Shown: positions 1 to 8,067, counted from the first letter of the stretch. The stretch: DNA of 33,609 nucleotides from Micavibrio_B sp048498395 (GCA_048498395.1 JBEHYB010000013.1:1-33609); one strand, 5' to 3'. Numbers and translations are program-made. The notes: generated by a model not told the origin, from the sequence alone.

Positions 1-18
1 GTTGGCCCATGCGGGAGA

Positions 19-58
19 AAAGAAAAAAGGGGCGCGGAGGAAATCCCCTGCGCCCCTT
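19..58 (-). terminator. Rho-independent terminator of the coiled-coil protein gene
   Basis: A 9-bp G+C-rich stem pairs 27-35 (aaggggcgc) with 50-58 (gcgcccctt). Read on the minus strand it is followed by TTTTTTCTTTTCTCC. It lies about 25 bp after the stop of the gene ending at 82, so it probably ends that transcript. Confidence 0.85.
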
Positions 59-81
59 GGCGATGCGTTTGGCTTGCCGAG

Positions 82-2472
82 TTACTCTTCGGGGGCCGGA
101 GCATATGCCGCGGGGGCCTCGGCGGAAGGAGCCAGAGCGGCGGCGGCAACAGGCGTTACTCTGGTGGCTGTCGGAACCGGGAGATCGTTATCGGCAACAG
201 ATTGAACCGGCACACCCGCAGCCGGCGCGATCGCCGGTGCTGCAACTGGCGGAGCAATCTTCGCGGTATTCAATTGTGCTTCAAGCTGCGCTACACGCAT
301 TTGCGTGGCTTTAGTTGCCTGCGCCTGCTTCTGAAGTTCCAACTGCGCGGCCTGGGCTTGCGCCTGGGCTATCTGCGCGGCTTGTGCATTTTGCGCTGTG
401 ATTGCCTGTTGTTTTTCAAGCTCCGCTATTTTTGCCTGCGCGGCCTGATTGCTTGCCTGTACTGCCTGAACCTGCGCTTGCGCAACTTGCGCGGCCTGTG
501 CGCTCTGCGCCGCTACTGCCTGTTGTTTCTCAAGTTCGGCTATTTTGGCTTGAGCCGCCTGAGCCTGGGCTTGTGCGGTTTGCGCAGAAGCCTGTGCGAC
601 CTGTGCGGCTTGAGCCTGCTTCTCGAGTTCGGCGATCTTCGCCTGCGCAGCCTGAGCTTGCGCCTGTGCAGTCTGAACGGAAGCCTGAGCGGCCTGTGCA
701 TTTTGCGCCTGCTTCTCGAGTTCGCTCATTTTTGCCTGGGTGGCCGCCTGCGTCGCCTGCGCTGTTTGCAATTGCTGTTGCAGATCAACCAGCTTGGCTT
801 GGGCAGCCTGTGCGTCGGCAAGCTTTTTCTCAAGCTCGGCGACTTTGGCTTCATCCTGCTGCGGTTGTTTTATCTGCGCCTGCAGCTGCGCGATCTGATC
901 TTCCATCGAATGGAATTTTTCCTGTTGCGCCTTGTCGGACACGGCAGGATCGAACAGCATCGCCTCGATTTCTTTTTTCTGCTGGCTGCACTGGGTTTTC
1001 TGAGTATCGACCAGCGTGCCGAGACGGCGGATTTCGCGCTGCGATTCCTGGTAACGTGTGGTTGCCTGTTCGAGATCCCAGTTATTGGAGCTTGCTACTT
1101 TCAGCTTACCATCCGCGTCGGATTGAACGGCATCGATCTGTTTCTTCAAAGACTGGTTTTCAGTCTGCGCCAGTTCAAGTTTGTTCTTGAGCATCTGGAC
1201 CGTATCGCTCGACACCTCTGCCTGTTGCGGTTTCGAAGCGGCGGCAGAAAGCTGTTGCTTGAGATTGGCATTCTCAACCTGCAGGCTTGAAATTACTTTC
1301 ATTTCTTCAGGAGACGGCTTTTGGGAAACCGGTGTATTTTTTACCTGTTCCTGCAGCGCCGCGAGTTGCTGTTTCAGCTCGGCATTTTCCTTGAGGGCGG
1401 TCTGGTCGATACGCTGGGTCGTCGGGATCGGCATTGGAGCCGGAGCCACAATAGCCGCTTTCGATTGCAGTGATGCTATCTGGGCTTTTAAGTCTTCATT
1501 CTGCTTCTGTAATTCGCCAAGTTGCTGCGCGGATGCGCCGTTGATTTTCTGCTGCTGGGCTATCTGGGAAGATTGTGACTGTAATGTTTGGTTCAGCGAT
1601 TGAGCCGCAGCCAGTTCGGATTTCGCCTTGGCGAGGTCTTCAGCTGTTTTCGGATCGACGACTGTTTGAGGCCCGGCGTTTTTCTGCGCTCTTAGGGAAT
1701 CGTTCTCCTGTTGCAGCAGGCGCAGTTTTTCCTGAAGTTCTTCAGCGAGAGCTGCCTGTGAGCTGCTTTGCTGGTTCTCATAGGTCTGACGTTCCTGCGC
1801 CATCGCCTGCTTCAACTGGGCGTTCTCTGTTTTCAGATCGATCACCTGATCGTTAATCGGCGCATTAGCAGCAGCAACGACTTCCGCCGGTTTCTTGGCT
1901 GTCAGTGTTTTCGCGGCAGGCTTATCGATTGGCTTGTCAGATGCCGTCTCGGTCGTCGGCGCTGCCGCCGGCTTCATTGAGGCAAGGCAGGTTGAAAGTT
2001 CTTCCACACCGGTCGAGAATTTGTTCGTGGTGAAAGTATGCGTCTGGCCGCCAACTTCAAAATCGAGTTTTCCGGATGATTTCAGCGCTTTGACAAAAGA
2101 ATCGTTTTTGCCGAGCCCTATCACGACCACACGATCTGTCTGCGGTGTCACGTTGAATGTCTGGGCATTGGCACCGGCTGGACGCAGCGAGACCGTCGTC
2201 GGCTTTGCATCAGGGAAATAGGATTTTGTGAAATCGAGCGCGAGCGAATATTCACCGGCCTGATTTTTGGCCAAAGTCATCACGGTGTTGTCGCTGTATT
2301 TTTGCGCCATCGTGCAATAGCTGCCGGAGGCGGCGCTGACGACGCGGTTAATGGCCCAGCCTGTCTGGGCATCGGCGGCGGCGCGGGCTGAATGGATCGG
2401 CTGAACGAGCGAAGTCGTCGCCATAAGACCGAAAGTCAAAAATCCTAACGCATATGCTGAACGGGCCTTCAT
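82..2472 (-). CDS. Secreted Ala/Gln-rich coiled-coil repeat protein
   Basis: The 796-residue product starts with a signal peptide (about residues 1-32, ending near SARAAADA). Residues about 35-170 form a small globular region with two Cys and the segments GWAINRVVSAASGSYC and FEVGGQTHTFTTNKF, faintly like IalB-type periplasmic domains; this resemblance is weak. From about 205 to 740 it is almost entirely heptad-rich coiled coil. The last third has near-repeats built round AQAKIAELEKQ with Ala/Gln-rich linkers. A Pro/Ala-rich tail (APAPEE) ends it. The start is supported by a GGGGAG ribosome-binding site 5 nt upstream. The gene lies 70 bp downstream of the TcpQ-like gene on the same strand, so the two are probably co-transcribed. 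A strong hairpin covers the ribosome-binding site. I infer a periplasmic structural or envelope-spanning role; no enzyme motif is visible. Confidence 0.8.
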   Translation of the reverse strand: MKARSAYALGFLTFGLMATTSLVQPIHSARAAADAQTGWAINRVVSAASGSYCTMAQKYSDNTVMTLAKNQAGEYSLALDFTKSYFPDAKPTTVSLRPAGANAQTFNVTPQTDRVVVIGLGKNDSFVKALKSSGKLDFEVGGQTHTFTTNKFSTGVEELSTCLASMKPAAAPTTETASDKPIDKPAAKTLTAKKPAEVVAAANAPINDQVIDLKTENAQLKQAMAQERQTYENQQSSSQAALAEELQEKLRLLQQENDSLRAQKNAGPQTVVDPKTAEDLAKAKSELAAAQSLNQTLQSQSSQIAQQQKINGASAQQLGELQKQNEDLKAQIASLQSKAAIVAPAPMPIPTTQRIDQTALKENAELKQQLAALQEQVKNTPVSQKPSPEEMKVISSLQVENANLKQQLSAAASKPQQAEVSSDTVQMLKNKLELAQTENQSLKKQIDAVQSDADGKLKVASSNNWDLEQATTRYQESQREIRRLGTLVDTQKTQCSQQKKEIEAMLFDPAVSDKAQQEKFHSMEDQIAQLQAQIKQPQQDEAKVAELEKKLADAQAAQAKLVDLQQQLQTAQATQAATQAKMSELEKQAQNAQAAQASVQTAQAQAQAAQAKIAELEKQAQAAQVAQASAQTAQAQAQAAQAKIAELEKQQAVAAQSAQAAQVAQAQVQAVQASNQAAQAKIAELEKQQAITAQNAQAAQIAQAQAQAAQLELQKQAQATKATQMRVAQLEAQLNTAKIAPPVAAPAIAPAAGVPVQSVADNDLPVPTATRVTPVAAAALAPSAEAPAAYAPAPEE

Positions 2473-2474
2473 GA

Positions 2475-2526
2475 AGCTCCCCTTTATAAATAAGAATCTG
2501 GTTCTTATGTATAAAATCGGGGAGCT
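2475..2526 (-). promoter_or_regulatory. 5' leader hairpin sequestering the ribosome-binding site
   Basis: On the minus-strand transcript agctcccc (2519-2526) pairs with ggggagct (2475-2482), tttata (2510-2515) with tataaa (2483-2488), and taagaa (2502-2507) with ttctta (2491-2496). The loop is 5 nt, with a 3-nt bulge and one mismatch. The 3' arm contains the GGGGAG ribosome-binding site of the gene starting at 2472. No U-run follows, so it is not a typical terminator. Translational control is inferred. Confidence 0.6.
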
Positions 2527-2542
2527 ATTTCCGCAAGGGATA

Positions 2543-3724
2543 TCAACCTTTATCGGTTCTTATAACCAGAACTTTTTCGCCGCTGATCGGGTTTTTGTAA
2601 AGCTGGCCGACCGGGCGCAGTTTCTGGCCGTCATACTGGGTAAGAATCTGGGCAAGAGCGTCTTCGAACATGCCTTTTTTGCTCATGGCCTTGCGGACTG
2701 CAAAACCCTGGTCTGCCTGCCATACTATGCTGGCCCCTTCCGTCTCGGCCCAGGCGCGTAAGACCGCCTCAAGCGATGCCCCGCTCGATGCGAACCATGT
2801 CATGTCGCCGGGTTTTGCCGGGGCCAGTTCCAACGCCGGGTCCGTTACACGCATATCATCGACAGGCGTTTCCATGGCGGGCGGCACATAGGAAGGAGTC
2901 GCGTCTGCGAGAGGAACAGGTTCCGACATCGGCGGCACGGCGGCGAAAGGTCCCGGCGCGTTATCGGCAGGAACCTCATCCGCAAATTTCATTTTCAGCT
3001 GTCCGGCATTCTTTGCCATCAGCTTCGTCGTCGCGTCCTGGAATGTTCCCATATAGGAAAATTCATCCGTGATTTTCGGAGACTCGGCGGCGGTCCATAC
3101 GAATTCCGTACCTGCGCGGTCGGACCAGCGTTTCAGGATGTCGCGCATGCTTTCACCCTTGCGGGCGCGCCATGTATCGACACGCTCGGCAGGCACCGGG
3201 ATCGGCGGCGGAGCCTTGACGGCATCCTCGACGACAAGTGCCTTAGGCGCAGGAATGACAACAGGTGTCGGCATCGGCATGGCCGGTTGAATAGAGGCGA
3301 TATCCATCGGTGCCTGCGCTGCGATCGCGGCGGCAGGAGCCGGCGGAGTCTGTATCGGCGCTGCTTGAACTGGTGTAATCGCGACTGGTGCCGGTAGCGG
3401 CAGGGATGCAGTTGCAGTCACAGGCGCAGGCTCGGCCTTGACGATCGGCGCGACAGTCGCCGGCTTTGTCATTTCGAAATAATCATCCGGCATAGAATAT
3501 TTTTTCTTGATGTCGTCCGGGACATAACGCTCGTTGATGATCTCAAGCGCCGGGCGTGCCTTGACGCGGGTGATGGTCGTCACTTTTTCAACCGGCGCGG
3601 CAACAACTGTCGGGGCCGGGGCCGCTACGGGGGCCGGTGCGATCGCGGTCTCTTTCATGCTAAACCCCGCATGCGCCGCAGTCGGTACCAGCAGAACCAA
3701 ACTCATCACTACTAATTTTTTCAT
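2543..3724 (-). CDS. Secreted protein with two TcpQ-like domains
   Basis: The product is 393 residues. MKKLVVMSLVLLVPTAAHA is a clear signal peptide cut near residue 19. A Pro/Ala-rich linker follows. Two related modules come next: about residues 183-250 (DTWRARKGESMRDILKRW, then FVWTAAES) and about 308-393 (MTWFASSGASLEAVLRAW, then IVWQADQG). This pattern matches the TcpQ/PilL-C-like domain found in type IV pilus and related secretion systems: W, then a GES/GAS turn, then a helix ending in W, then a [FI]VW strand. I selected the ATG at 3724, which has AAGGAAG about 6 nt upstream. The frame is open a further 26 codons, but those translate a REP repeat (WIPAFAGMT). It is probably the first gene of a pair with the coiled-coil protein. 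The exact partner system is not in the window. Confidence 0.72.
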   Translation of the reverse strand: MKKLVVMSLVLLVPTAAHAGFSMKETAIAPAPVAAPAPTVVAAPVEKVTTITRVKARPALEIINERYVPDDIKKKYSMPDDYFEMTKPATVAPIVKAEPAPVTATASLPLPAPVAITPVQAAPIQTPPAPAAAIAAQAPMDIASIQPAMPMPTPVVIPAPKALVVEDAVKAPPPIPVPAERVDTWRARKGESMRDILKRWSDRAGTEFVWTAAESPKITDEFSYMGTFQDATTKLMAKNAGQLKMKFADEVPADNAPGPFAAVPPMSEPVPLADATPSYVPPAMETPVDDMRVTDPALELAPAKPGDMTWFASSGASLEAVLRAWAETEGASIVWQADQGFAVRKAMSKKGMFEDALAQILTQYDGQKLRPVGQLYKNPISGEKVLVIRTDKG

Positions 3725-3743
3725 CTCAACTTCCTTATTTATC

Positions 3744-3811
3744 GTCATACCGGCGAAAGCCGGTATCCAGATCGTTCGTTCCATCTGGATCCCGTTTTTC
3801 AACGGGATGAC
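3744..3811. repeat. REP doublet, locus 1 (14-bp spacer)
   Basis: Left unit 3744-3770 is GTCAT, stem accggc, loop gaaa, stem gccggt, ATCCAG. The spacer is 3771-3784. Right unit 3785-3811 is CTGGAT, cccgtt, tttc, aacggg, ATGAC. The two units are inverted, with GTCAT outermost on both sides. It fills the gap between the prfB stop and the TcpQ-like gene. Confidence 0.9.
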
Positions 3812-3815
3812 ATTA

Positions 3816-4944
3816 TCAATTTAAATCTTCGACACCATCGGTGCCGCCGGTAATTTTCTGGGCCAGTGACGCATGTAAATAGTCGTCAAGGTCGCCGTCA
3901 AGGACCACCTGCGCGTCTGTGCGCTCCACTCCGGTCCGAAGGTCTTTTATCATCTGATAGGGTTGAAGAACATAGGATCTGATCTGATGTCCCCAGCCGA
4001 TATCGGATTTGCTGTCATATTGGGCGTTTGTGGCGGCTTCCCGCTTCTTTAGCTCCAGATCATATAACTTGGCTTTCAGCATGGACATGGCCTGGGCGCG
4101 GTTTTTGTGCTGGGAACGGTCATTCTGACAAGCGCAGACAATGCCCGTCGGCAGGTGGGTGATACGGATCGCGGAGTCGGTCCTGTTGACGTGCTGGCCC
4201 CCTGCACCGCTCGCGCGATAGGTGTCGACTTTCAGGTCCTTGTCGAGGATCTCGATATTGATCGTGTCGTCGATCACGGGCGATACGGAGACGGACGCGA
4301 AACTTGTATGGCGACGCGCGTTTGAATCGAAAGGCGAAATCCGCACGAGACGATGAACGCCGTTTTCCGATTTCAACCAGCCATAGGCCTGATCGCCGCT
4401 GATCTGGATCGTCGCAGATTTAATTCCCGCTTCCTCGCCGTCGGTGCGGTCGAGAATTTCAACTTTATAACCATGCTGTTCGGCCCAGCGTGTATACATG
4501 CGCAACAGGATTCCTGCCCAGTCCGCTGCTTCCGTACCGCCTGCTCCCGAGTTGACCTCAAGAAACGCATCCTTGTCATCGGCTTCACCGGACAACAGCG
4601 ATTTGAGCTGCATCTTGCCGGCTTCTTTTTCAAGATTTTTAAGGGAGGCTTCGGCTTCTTTCACGATCTCGGGTTCGCCTTCGGCTTCGCCCATTTCGAT
4701 CAGTCCAAGCACGTCGCGAAGCTCGTTCTCGACATGGCGCACGGAGGCAATGTTCTGCTCGAGCTTTGTCTTCTCGCGCATCATCGCCTGTGCTTTTTCG
4801 GGGTTGTTCCAGAGATTGGGATCTTCGGAAAGTGCGTTCAGTTCTTCAAGACGAAGGAGCGAATTCTCCCAGTCAAAGATGCCTCCGCAGGAGTCCGACC
4901 GAGTATTCGATGTTTTTTACAATCGTATCAAGATCTGCGCGCAT
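3816..4944 (-). CDS. prfB: Peptide chain release factor 2, with programmed +1 frameshift
   Basis: RF2 recognises UGA and UAA stop codons and releases the finished peptide from the ribosome. The product is 375 residues in two frames. ATG at 4944 opens a 23-codon frame (MRADLDTIV...LLRRHL) that ends at TGA (4873-4875). Translation continues after a +1 shift as DWENSLLRLEELNA to the stop at 3816-3818. The SPF codon-recognition tripeptide (in RISPFDSNARRHTSF) and the GGQ catalytic loop (in ASGAGGQHVNRTDSAIR) are intact, and length is normal for RF2. The ribosome-binding site is AAAGGA upstream of 4944. Annotating only the downstream frame from an internal Met would lose about 50 residues. The DJ-1-like gene ends 29 nt upstream on the same strand. 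Confidence 0.96.
4872..4886 (-). promoter_or_regulatory. prfB: prfB +1 programmed frameshift site
   Basis: On the minus strand the sequence reads CGGAGG-CAT-CTT-TGA-C. This has the canonical parts: an internal Shine-Dalgarno-like GGAGG, a 3-nt spacer, the slippery Leu codon CTT and an in-frame TGA followed by C. Low RF2 causes pausing at the TGA and a +1 slip onto GAC, giving autoregulation (established for E. coli prfB). Confidence 0.95.
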
Positions 4945-4973
4945 TCCATTTATCCTTTATGGGATGACAGTAA

Positions 4974-5549
4974 TTAAGCCGCTTCTTCCAGCTGCTCTTC
5001 TTCGATCTGAGCTAACTTGAAATTGATGAGCGTTTCAACCAGTTCCTTCATGTTCTCAGCGGTCGGCACACAGCTAATCAGGCTGCCGTGGATCGTCGGT
5101 GAGTTTTCGGACCAGATGCCTCCTGCCGCGACAACTGCGTCTTTCGACGCGTCAGGGCCCGTCACCATATATGTGTTCACAAGGCCGGTAGCGCTGAGCA
5201 GATTGACCGCATCGCCGATCATCATGATCGGCTTGTGGGCCGCCATGAAACCGCCGATGAAACGGCGTGTGTGAGCTGTCAGTTTCAGCTTGTCGAGGGA
5301 ACGTTGTCCGCCCGGAACGATCAGGATATCGAAGTCGGCAGCAAGCGCATCGGCGAGCTGGCAATCAACCGCGAAATAGTGACCCCAGGCCGTGCCCTGC
5401 CATCCATTTGCCAGGCCGTTTTCAACGCTGATAATTCTTGGGAACGCGCCGGCTTCCATCATGCCGCGCTGGAACATTGTCATTTCGTTTTCGTTGAATC
5501 CGTTTGCAACGAGTATCGCCGCTTTCATGCCTGCAAGTGGTTTCTGCAT
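4974..5549 (-). CDS. DJ-1/PfpI-fold protein lacking the nucleophilic cysteine
   Basis: The 191-residue protein has the class I glutamine-amidotransferase-like / DJ-1/PfpI fold: KAAILVANGFNENEM at the N-terminus, FDILIVPGGQRSLDKL around residues 73-89, and the nucleophile-elbow strand HKPIMMIGDAVNLL. At the elbow the expected Cys (as in AICHG) is Asp113. A catalytic amidase or protease role is therefore unlikely. The C-terminal domain of large-subunit catalases is a known precedent for such an inactive fold. The start at 5549 has a GAGGAG ribosome-binding site. A second Met (residue 8) begins the fold itself. It may be transcribed with prfB, 29 nt downstream. Function unknown; binding or stress-related roles are only inference. 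Confidence 0.8.
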   Translation of the reverse strand: MQKPLAGMKAAILVANGFNENEMTMFQRGMMEAGAFPRIISVENGLANGWQGTAWGHYFAVDCQLADALAADFDILIVPGGQRSLDKLKLTAHTRRFIGGFMAAHKPIMMIGDAVNLLSATGLVNTYMVTGPDASKDAVVAAGGIWSENSPTIHGSLISCVPTAENMKELVETLINFKLAQIEEEQLEEAA

Positions 5550-5823
5550 GCTTGTCTCCTCTTTGGGGTTGTTCTTTTTTTTGCTTATTTCATTCTGTGA
5601 ATGACACCCGCTTATGATTTCCGCCGTTGTTTATGAAAAGCATTGGCGCGGGGTGCAGGGAATATTGTTCAACGCACACTTAATGTCAAGAAAAATAGAC
5701 TTCTAATATAAAGACCGGCGTTTTATATCAATATAATAGCGGGTTTACAGCGTTATGTTTCTTTACGCGATAAGGTGACGCAAGCATGGCGCGGCGGAAT
5801 ATTTCCAGCCGATTCGCCTCCCG

Positions 5824-6363
5824 TCAGATGACATAGACGTAAATCGGGATATCCATGCCTACATATGTATGCAGCGTTTCGGCAGGCTCCCAGCCCGGAA
5901 TTGCGAAAGCATTCGATATAATAAGGCTTCCGGGCCTTAAACCGGCCAGTTGGGGCTTCAGCTTTTCCATGTGCCAGGGCGATAAATAGCAAATTATCAC
6001 GTCAAAACCGGATAAATCGGCCTCAAAAAAGCTACTTCTGGTGATTTTTATACGATTTGACCCTAAAAATCCCCGAATTTTTGCGAAAACATAGGGGAAA
6101 ATGGATATTTCATAGCCAAAAATGGAAGAATTCGGAAAATTTTTAGCCAAAATCAGGTTAATTCCACCCCAACCACACCCAAGTTCAGCCATTTTATATG
6201 ATTTCTGCCCATCCAGCCGCCCTTTTAGCGCGCCAATTATCTTCTTGCGCACCCAAGGCAGGGTCGGACAGGGCGAAATATGGGCTTTTTTCTCGTACCA
6301 CATCGATACAAAGACTATCGTCAGAAAGGCAATCAGGCAGACCCAGGCGATTGTTTCAATCAT
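5824..6363 (-). CDS. Membrane-anchored class I SAM-dependent methyltransferase
   Basis: The product is about 179 residues. The N-terminus IETIAWVCLIAFLTIVFVSMW is a membrane helix. It is followed by a short linker (HISPCPTLPWVRKKII) and a Rossmann methyltransferase domain with the SAM-binding motif AELGCGWGGINLILA and the downstream acidic IFGYEIS. The segment FDVIICYLSPWHMEKLKPQL corresponds to strand 4. This resembles the small family with one N-terminal helix and a pared-down methyltransferase domain. The start is uncertain: 6363 and 6417 are both possible, and neither has a good ribosome-binding site. The frame is open to 6600, but that would overlap the promoter and start of the divergent lipoprotein gene. 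The gene looks richer in A+T than its neighbours, which could mean horizontal acquisition. Substrate unknown. Confidence 0.75.
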   Translation of the reverse strand: MIETIAWVCLIAFLTIVFVSMWYEKKAHISPCPTLPWVRKKIIGALKGRLDGQKSYKMAELGCGWGGINLILAKNFPNSSIFGYEISIFPYVFAKIRGFLGSNRIKITRSSFFEADLSGFDVIICYLSPWHMEKLKPQLAGLRPGSLIISNAFAIPGWEPAETLHTYVGMDIPIYVYVI

Positions 6364-6442
6364 GGTTTTCTGAAGCCGGCTTTCGATGTTAAAAATCGCA
6401 AGAATAATTGGGGTCATAGTAGCATGTATGCCGTAAACCGGC

Positions 6443-6470
6443 TTTACAAAATTACATGGTCCTTTATAAC
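6443..6470 (+). promoter_or_regulatory. Possible sigma70 promoter for the OmpA-type lipoprotein
   Basis: TTTACA (6443-6448) and TATAAC (6465-6470) are separated by 16 nt, about 60 bp before the ATG at 6530. The match is by eye only. Confidence 0.4.
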
Positions 6471-6529
6471 CCTTTGATCTGACAAAAATTCGTAATAATT
6501 CGAGAGATAACAATTTTAGGAGCGGCTTG

Positions 6530-7420
6530 ATGAAAATGTTTCGTGGTTTAACAATGCTGGCAGTGGTTTTAGCCCTGTCTGCTTGTGGATTTAAAAGCAA
6601 ATCAGAAGTGGGCGCATTGAACGAAGCTCAGGCTGTCGGCTCTCCCTTCACCCAGCAATTAACTGCTGAATATCGCTCAATGGCGAACGACCTTCAAAAC
6701 AACAAAATGGATTATGCCGATGCGCTGCATTTTGCACGTAAAGGCCTCGCAGCATCTGCCGGCGAAGTCGTCCTTCCTGAACCGATCTCTGACTGGAACC
6801 TGCAACCGCAGCACATCGAAGAACTGGCCCCTGCCCGCGCAGGTCTTGTTGCCGCTCTCGATCGCGGTGGCCGCGAACAGCAACCGCAAATCGCCGCTGT
6901 TGCACAGGCACGCTTTGACTGCTGGATCGAACGTCAGGAAGCTGACTGGTCTGCGACAAACATTCCATGTAAGTCACAATTCTTTGACGCTCTGAACAAA
7001 CTCGGCGGCGTACCTGCTGTTCCTCCAGAGACAGTAATGCCTCCTGTAACAGCAGCTGCGGCTCCATTGACACCAATGCCGGCTGAAGATGCCAAATACC
7101 TCGTATTCTTCGACTTCGATAAATCGACAGTTGATGAAGGCGGTATGAGCGTCGTTGACTCGATCGCAACCGAAGTGAAGAAACAAAATCTTTCTTCAGT
7201 TAACATCGTTGGTCACGCTGATAAATCCGGCTCCGACAAATATAACAAACGTCTTGGCCTGAAACGCGCGAACGCAGTACGCGAAGCGCTCGAAGCCCGT
7301 GGCATCAACGCGAAACTCCTGCAGGTTGACTCGATGGGCGAAAGCGCACCGATGGTCGCAACACCGGACGGCGTTCGCGAACCAGCCAACCGCCGCGCTG
7401 AAATTACTTTCACCAAGTAA
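6530..7420 (+). CDS. OmpA-family outer-membrane lipoprotein (Pal-like)
   Basis: The 296-residue product begins with a lipoprotein signal peptide, MKMFRGLTMLAVVLALSAC, whose lipobox ends LSAC (Cys19 is the lipidation site). The middle region (about 20-170) is not recognised. The C-terminal OmpA peptidoglycan-binding domain (about 185-296) has VFFDFDKSTVD, VNIVGHADKSGSDKYN, LKRANAVREALEARGI and the conserved ending NRRAEITF. It should tether the outer membrane to peptidoglycan. ATG at 6530 is preferred over the TTG at 6527 because AGGAG lies 7 nt before the ATG. The gene is longer than classical Pal, so the N-terminal half probably adds another function. It stands alone between its own promoter and a strong terminator. 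Confidence 0.88.
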   Translation: MKMFRGLTMLAVVLALSACGFKSKSEVGALNEAQAVGSPFTQQLTAEYRSMANDLQNNKMDYADALHFARKGLAASAGEVVLPEPISDWNLQPQHIEELAPARAGLVAALDRGGREQQPQIAAVAQARFDCWIERQEADWSATNIPCKSQFFDALNKLGGVPAVPPETVMPPVTAAAAPLTPMPAEDAKYLVFFDFDKSTVDEGGMSVVDSIATEVKKQNLSSVNIVGHADKSGSDKYNKRLGLKRANAVREALEARGINAKLLQVDSMGESAPMVATPDGVREPANRRAEITFTK

Positions 7421-7441
7421 TCAGGCTTTATAAATAGAATT

Positions 7442-7475
7442 AAAAAAGGAGTTAGATTTTTCTAACTCCTTTTTT
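7442..7475. terminator. Bidirectional intrinsic terminator
   Basis: ggagttaga (7448-7456) pairs with tctaactcc (7461-7469), flanked by A6 and T6 runs. It works on either strand and separates the convergent lipoprotein gene (ends 7420) and RHH-like gene (ends 7488). Confidence 0.92.
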
Positions 7476-7487
7476 GTTTTTTGAAAT

Positions 7488-7991
7488 TTAATCGACCATC
7501 ACAAGCTTATAATCGGAAGCTCTCTTTATCTGTCCCGGCACTCCATGCTCTGCATGCGTTGCCAGACCGATAAGCTCATCGCCTTTAAATAGATAGGCAT
7601 GGGCTTGCCTTGTAAAATGCTGGGCGAGATTTTCCCTGAAATTAATGGCGCGGCTTAAAACGGTAGAGATACTGTTTTGTGACTGGTCGGCCAGATCTTT
7701 GATATACGAGCTTACATCATGCGTGAACCTGATAAATAACTCCCCCTCTTTATACTCCGCATAGCCTCTTTTCGCCGGGCTATAAAAATCGGGAATCAGG
7801 TTTTTAGTTCTGTTTAGATCGGCATACAGGCCTAACCCCTTCTGGCTAATTCGATCGCAGGATCTCATCGCAAGAATACTTCTTCTTGCAGCTTCAGAGT
7901 CAGACGCGGCCTGCATGAGTGTACTCAGCCTGCCAAGACAGTTCACATCTTCTTCACTTACACGAAAATGCAGTCTTTCTGATTGATCCAT
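7488..7991 (-). CDS. Hypothetical protein with two ribbon-helix-helix-like segments
   Basis: The product is 167 residues and has no family I recognise with certainty. Two segments have the length and pattern of a ribbon-helix-helix DNA-binding unit (strand, helix, turn, helix). One is residues about 6-45 (LHFRVSEEDVNCLGRL then DSEAARRSIL). The other is about 85-125 (ELFIRFTHDVSSYIKDLAD then SISTVLSRAINF). A tandem RHH protein could bind DNA as a monomer. This assignment is inferred from sequence pattern. ATG at 7991 has AGGAG 7 nt upstream; the frame is open another 12 codons, without a good site. It converges on the lipoprotein gene through a shared terminator. Confidence 0.6.
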   Translation of the reverse strand: MDQSERLHFRVSEEDVNCLGRLSTLMQAASDSEAARRSILAMRSCDRISQKGLGLYADLNRTKNLIPDFYSPAKRGYAEYKEGELFIRFTHDVSSYIKDLADQSQNSISTVLSRAINFRENLAQHFTRQAHAYLFKGDELIGLATHAEHGVPGQIKRASDYKLVMVD

Positions 7992-8067
7992 GTAAACTCC
8001 TACTTGTGTAAGCGTTCTTATTGGCATTTCCAGAATAAAATAGCTATAAAATATTGAACAGCCAACC

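Noticed and set aside
202..1290. Long + strand reading frame opposite the coiled-coil gene
   Set aside because: Leu/Arg/Cys-rich composition is the mirror of Ala/Gln codon repeats; no ribosome-binding site or motif. The minus-strand protein has a signal peptide and terminator.
3744..3811. REP doublets as CRISPR repeats or ordinary terminators
   Set aside because: No regular spacing or array; the hairpins lack U-runs and share GTCAT/ATCCA tags independent of gene strand.
3816..4944. prfB as a pseudogene because of the in-frame TGA
   Set aside because: The TGA sits in a full frameshift context and the downstream frame is intact with SPF and GGQ.
5710..5760. ttatat-ca-atataa palindrome as an operator
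   Set aside because: Short A/T palindrome in an A/T-rich gap; no second copy and no regulator to link it to.
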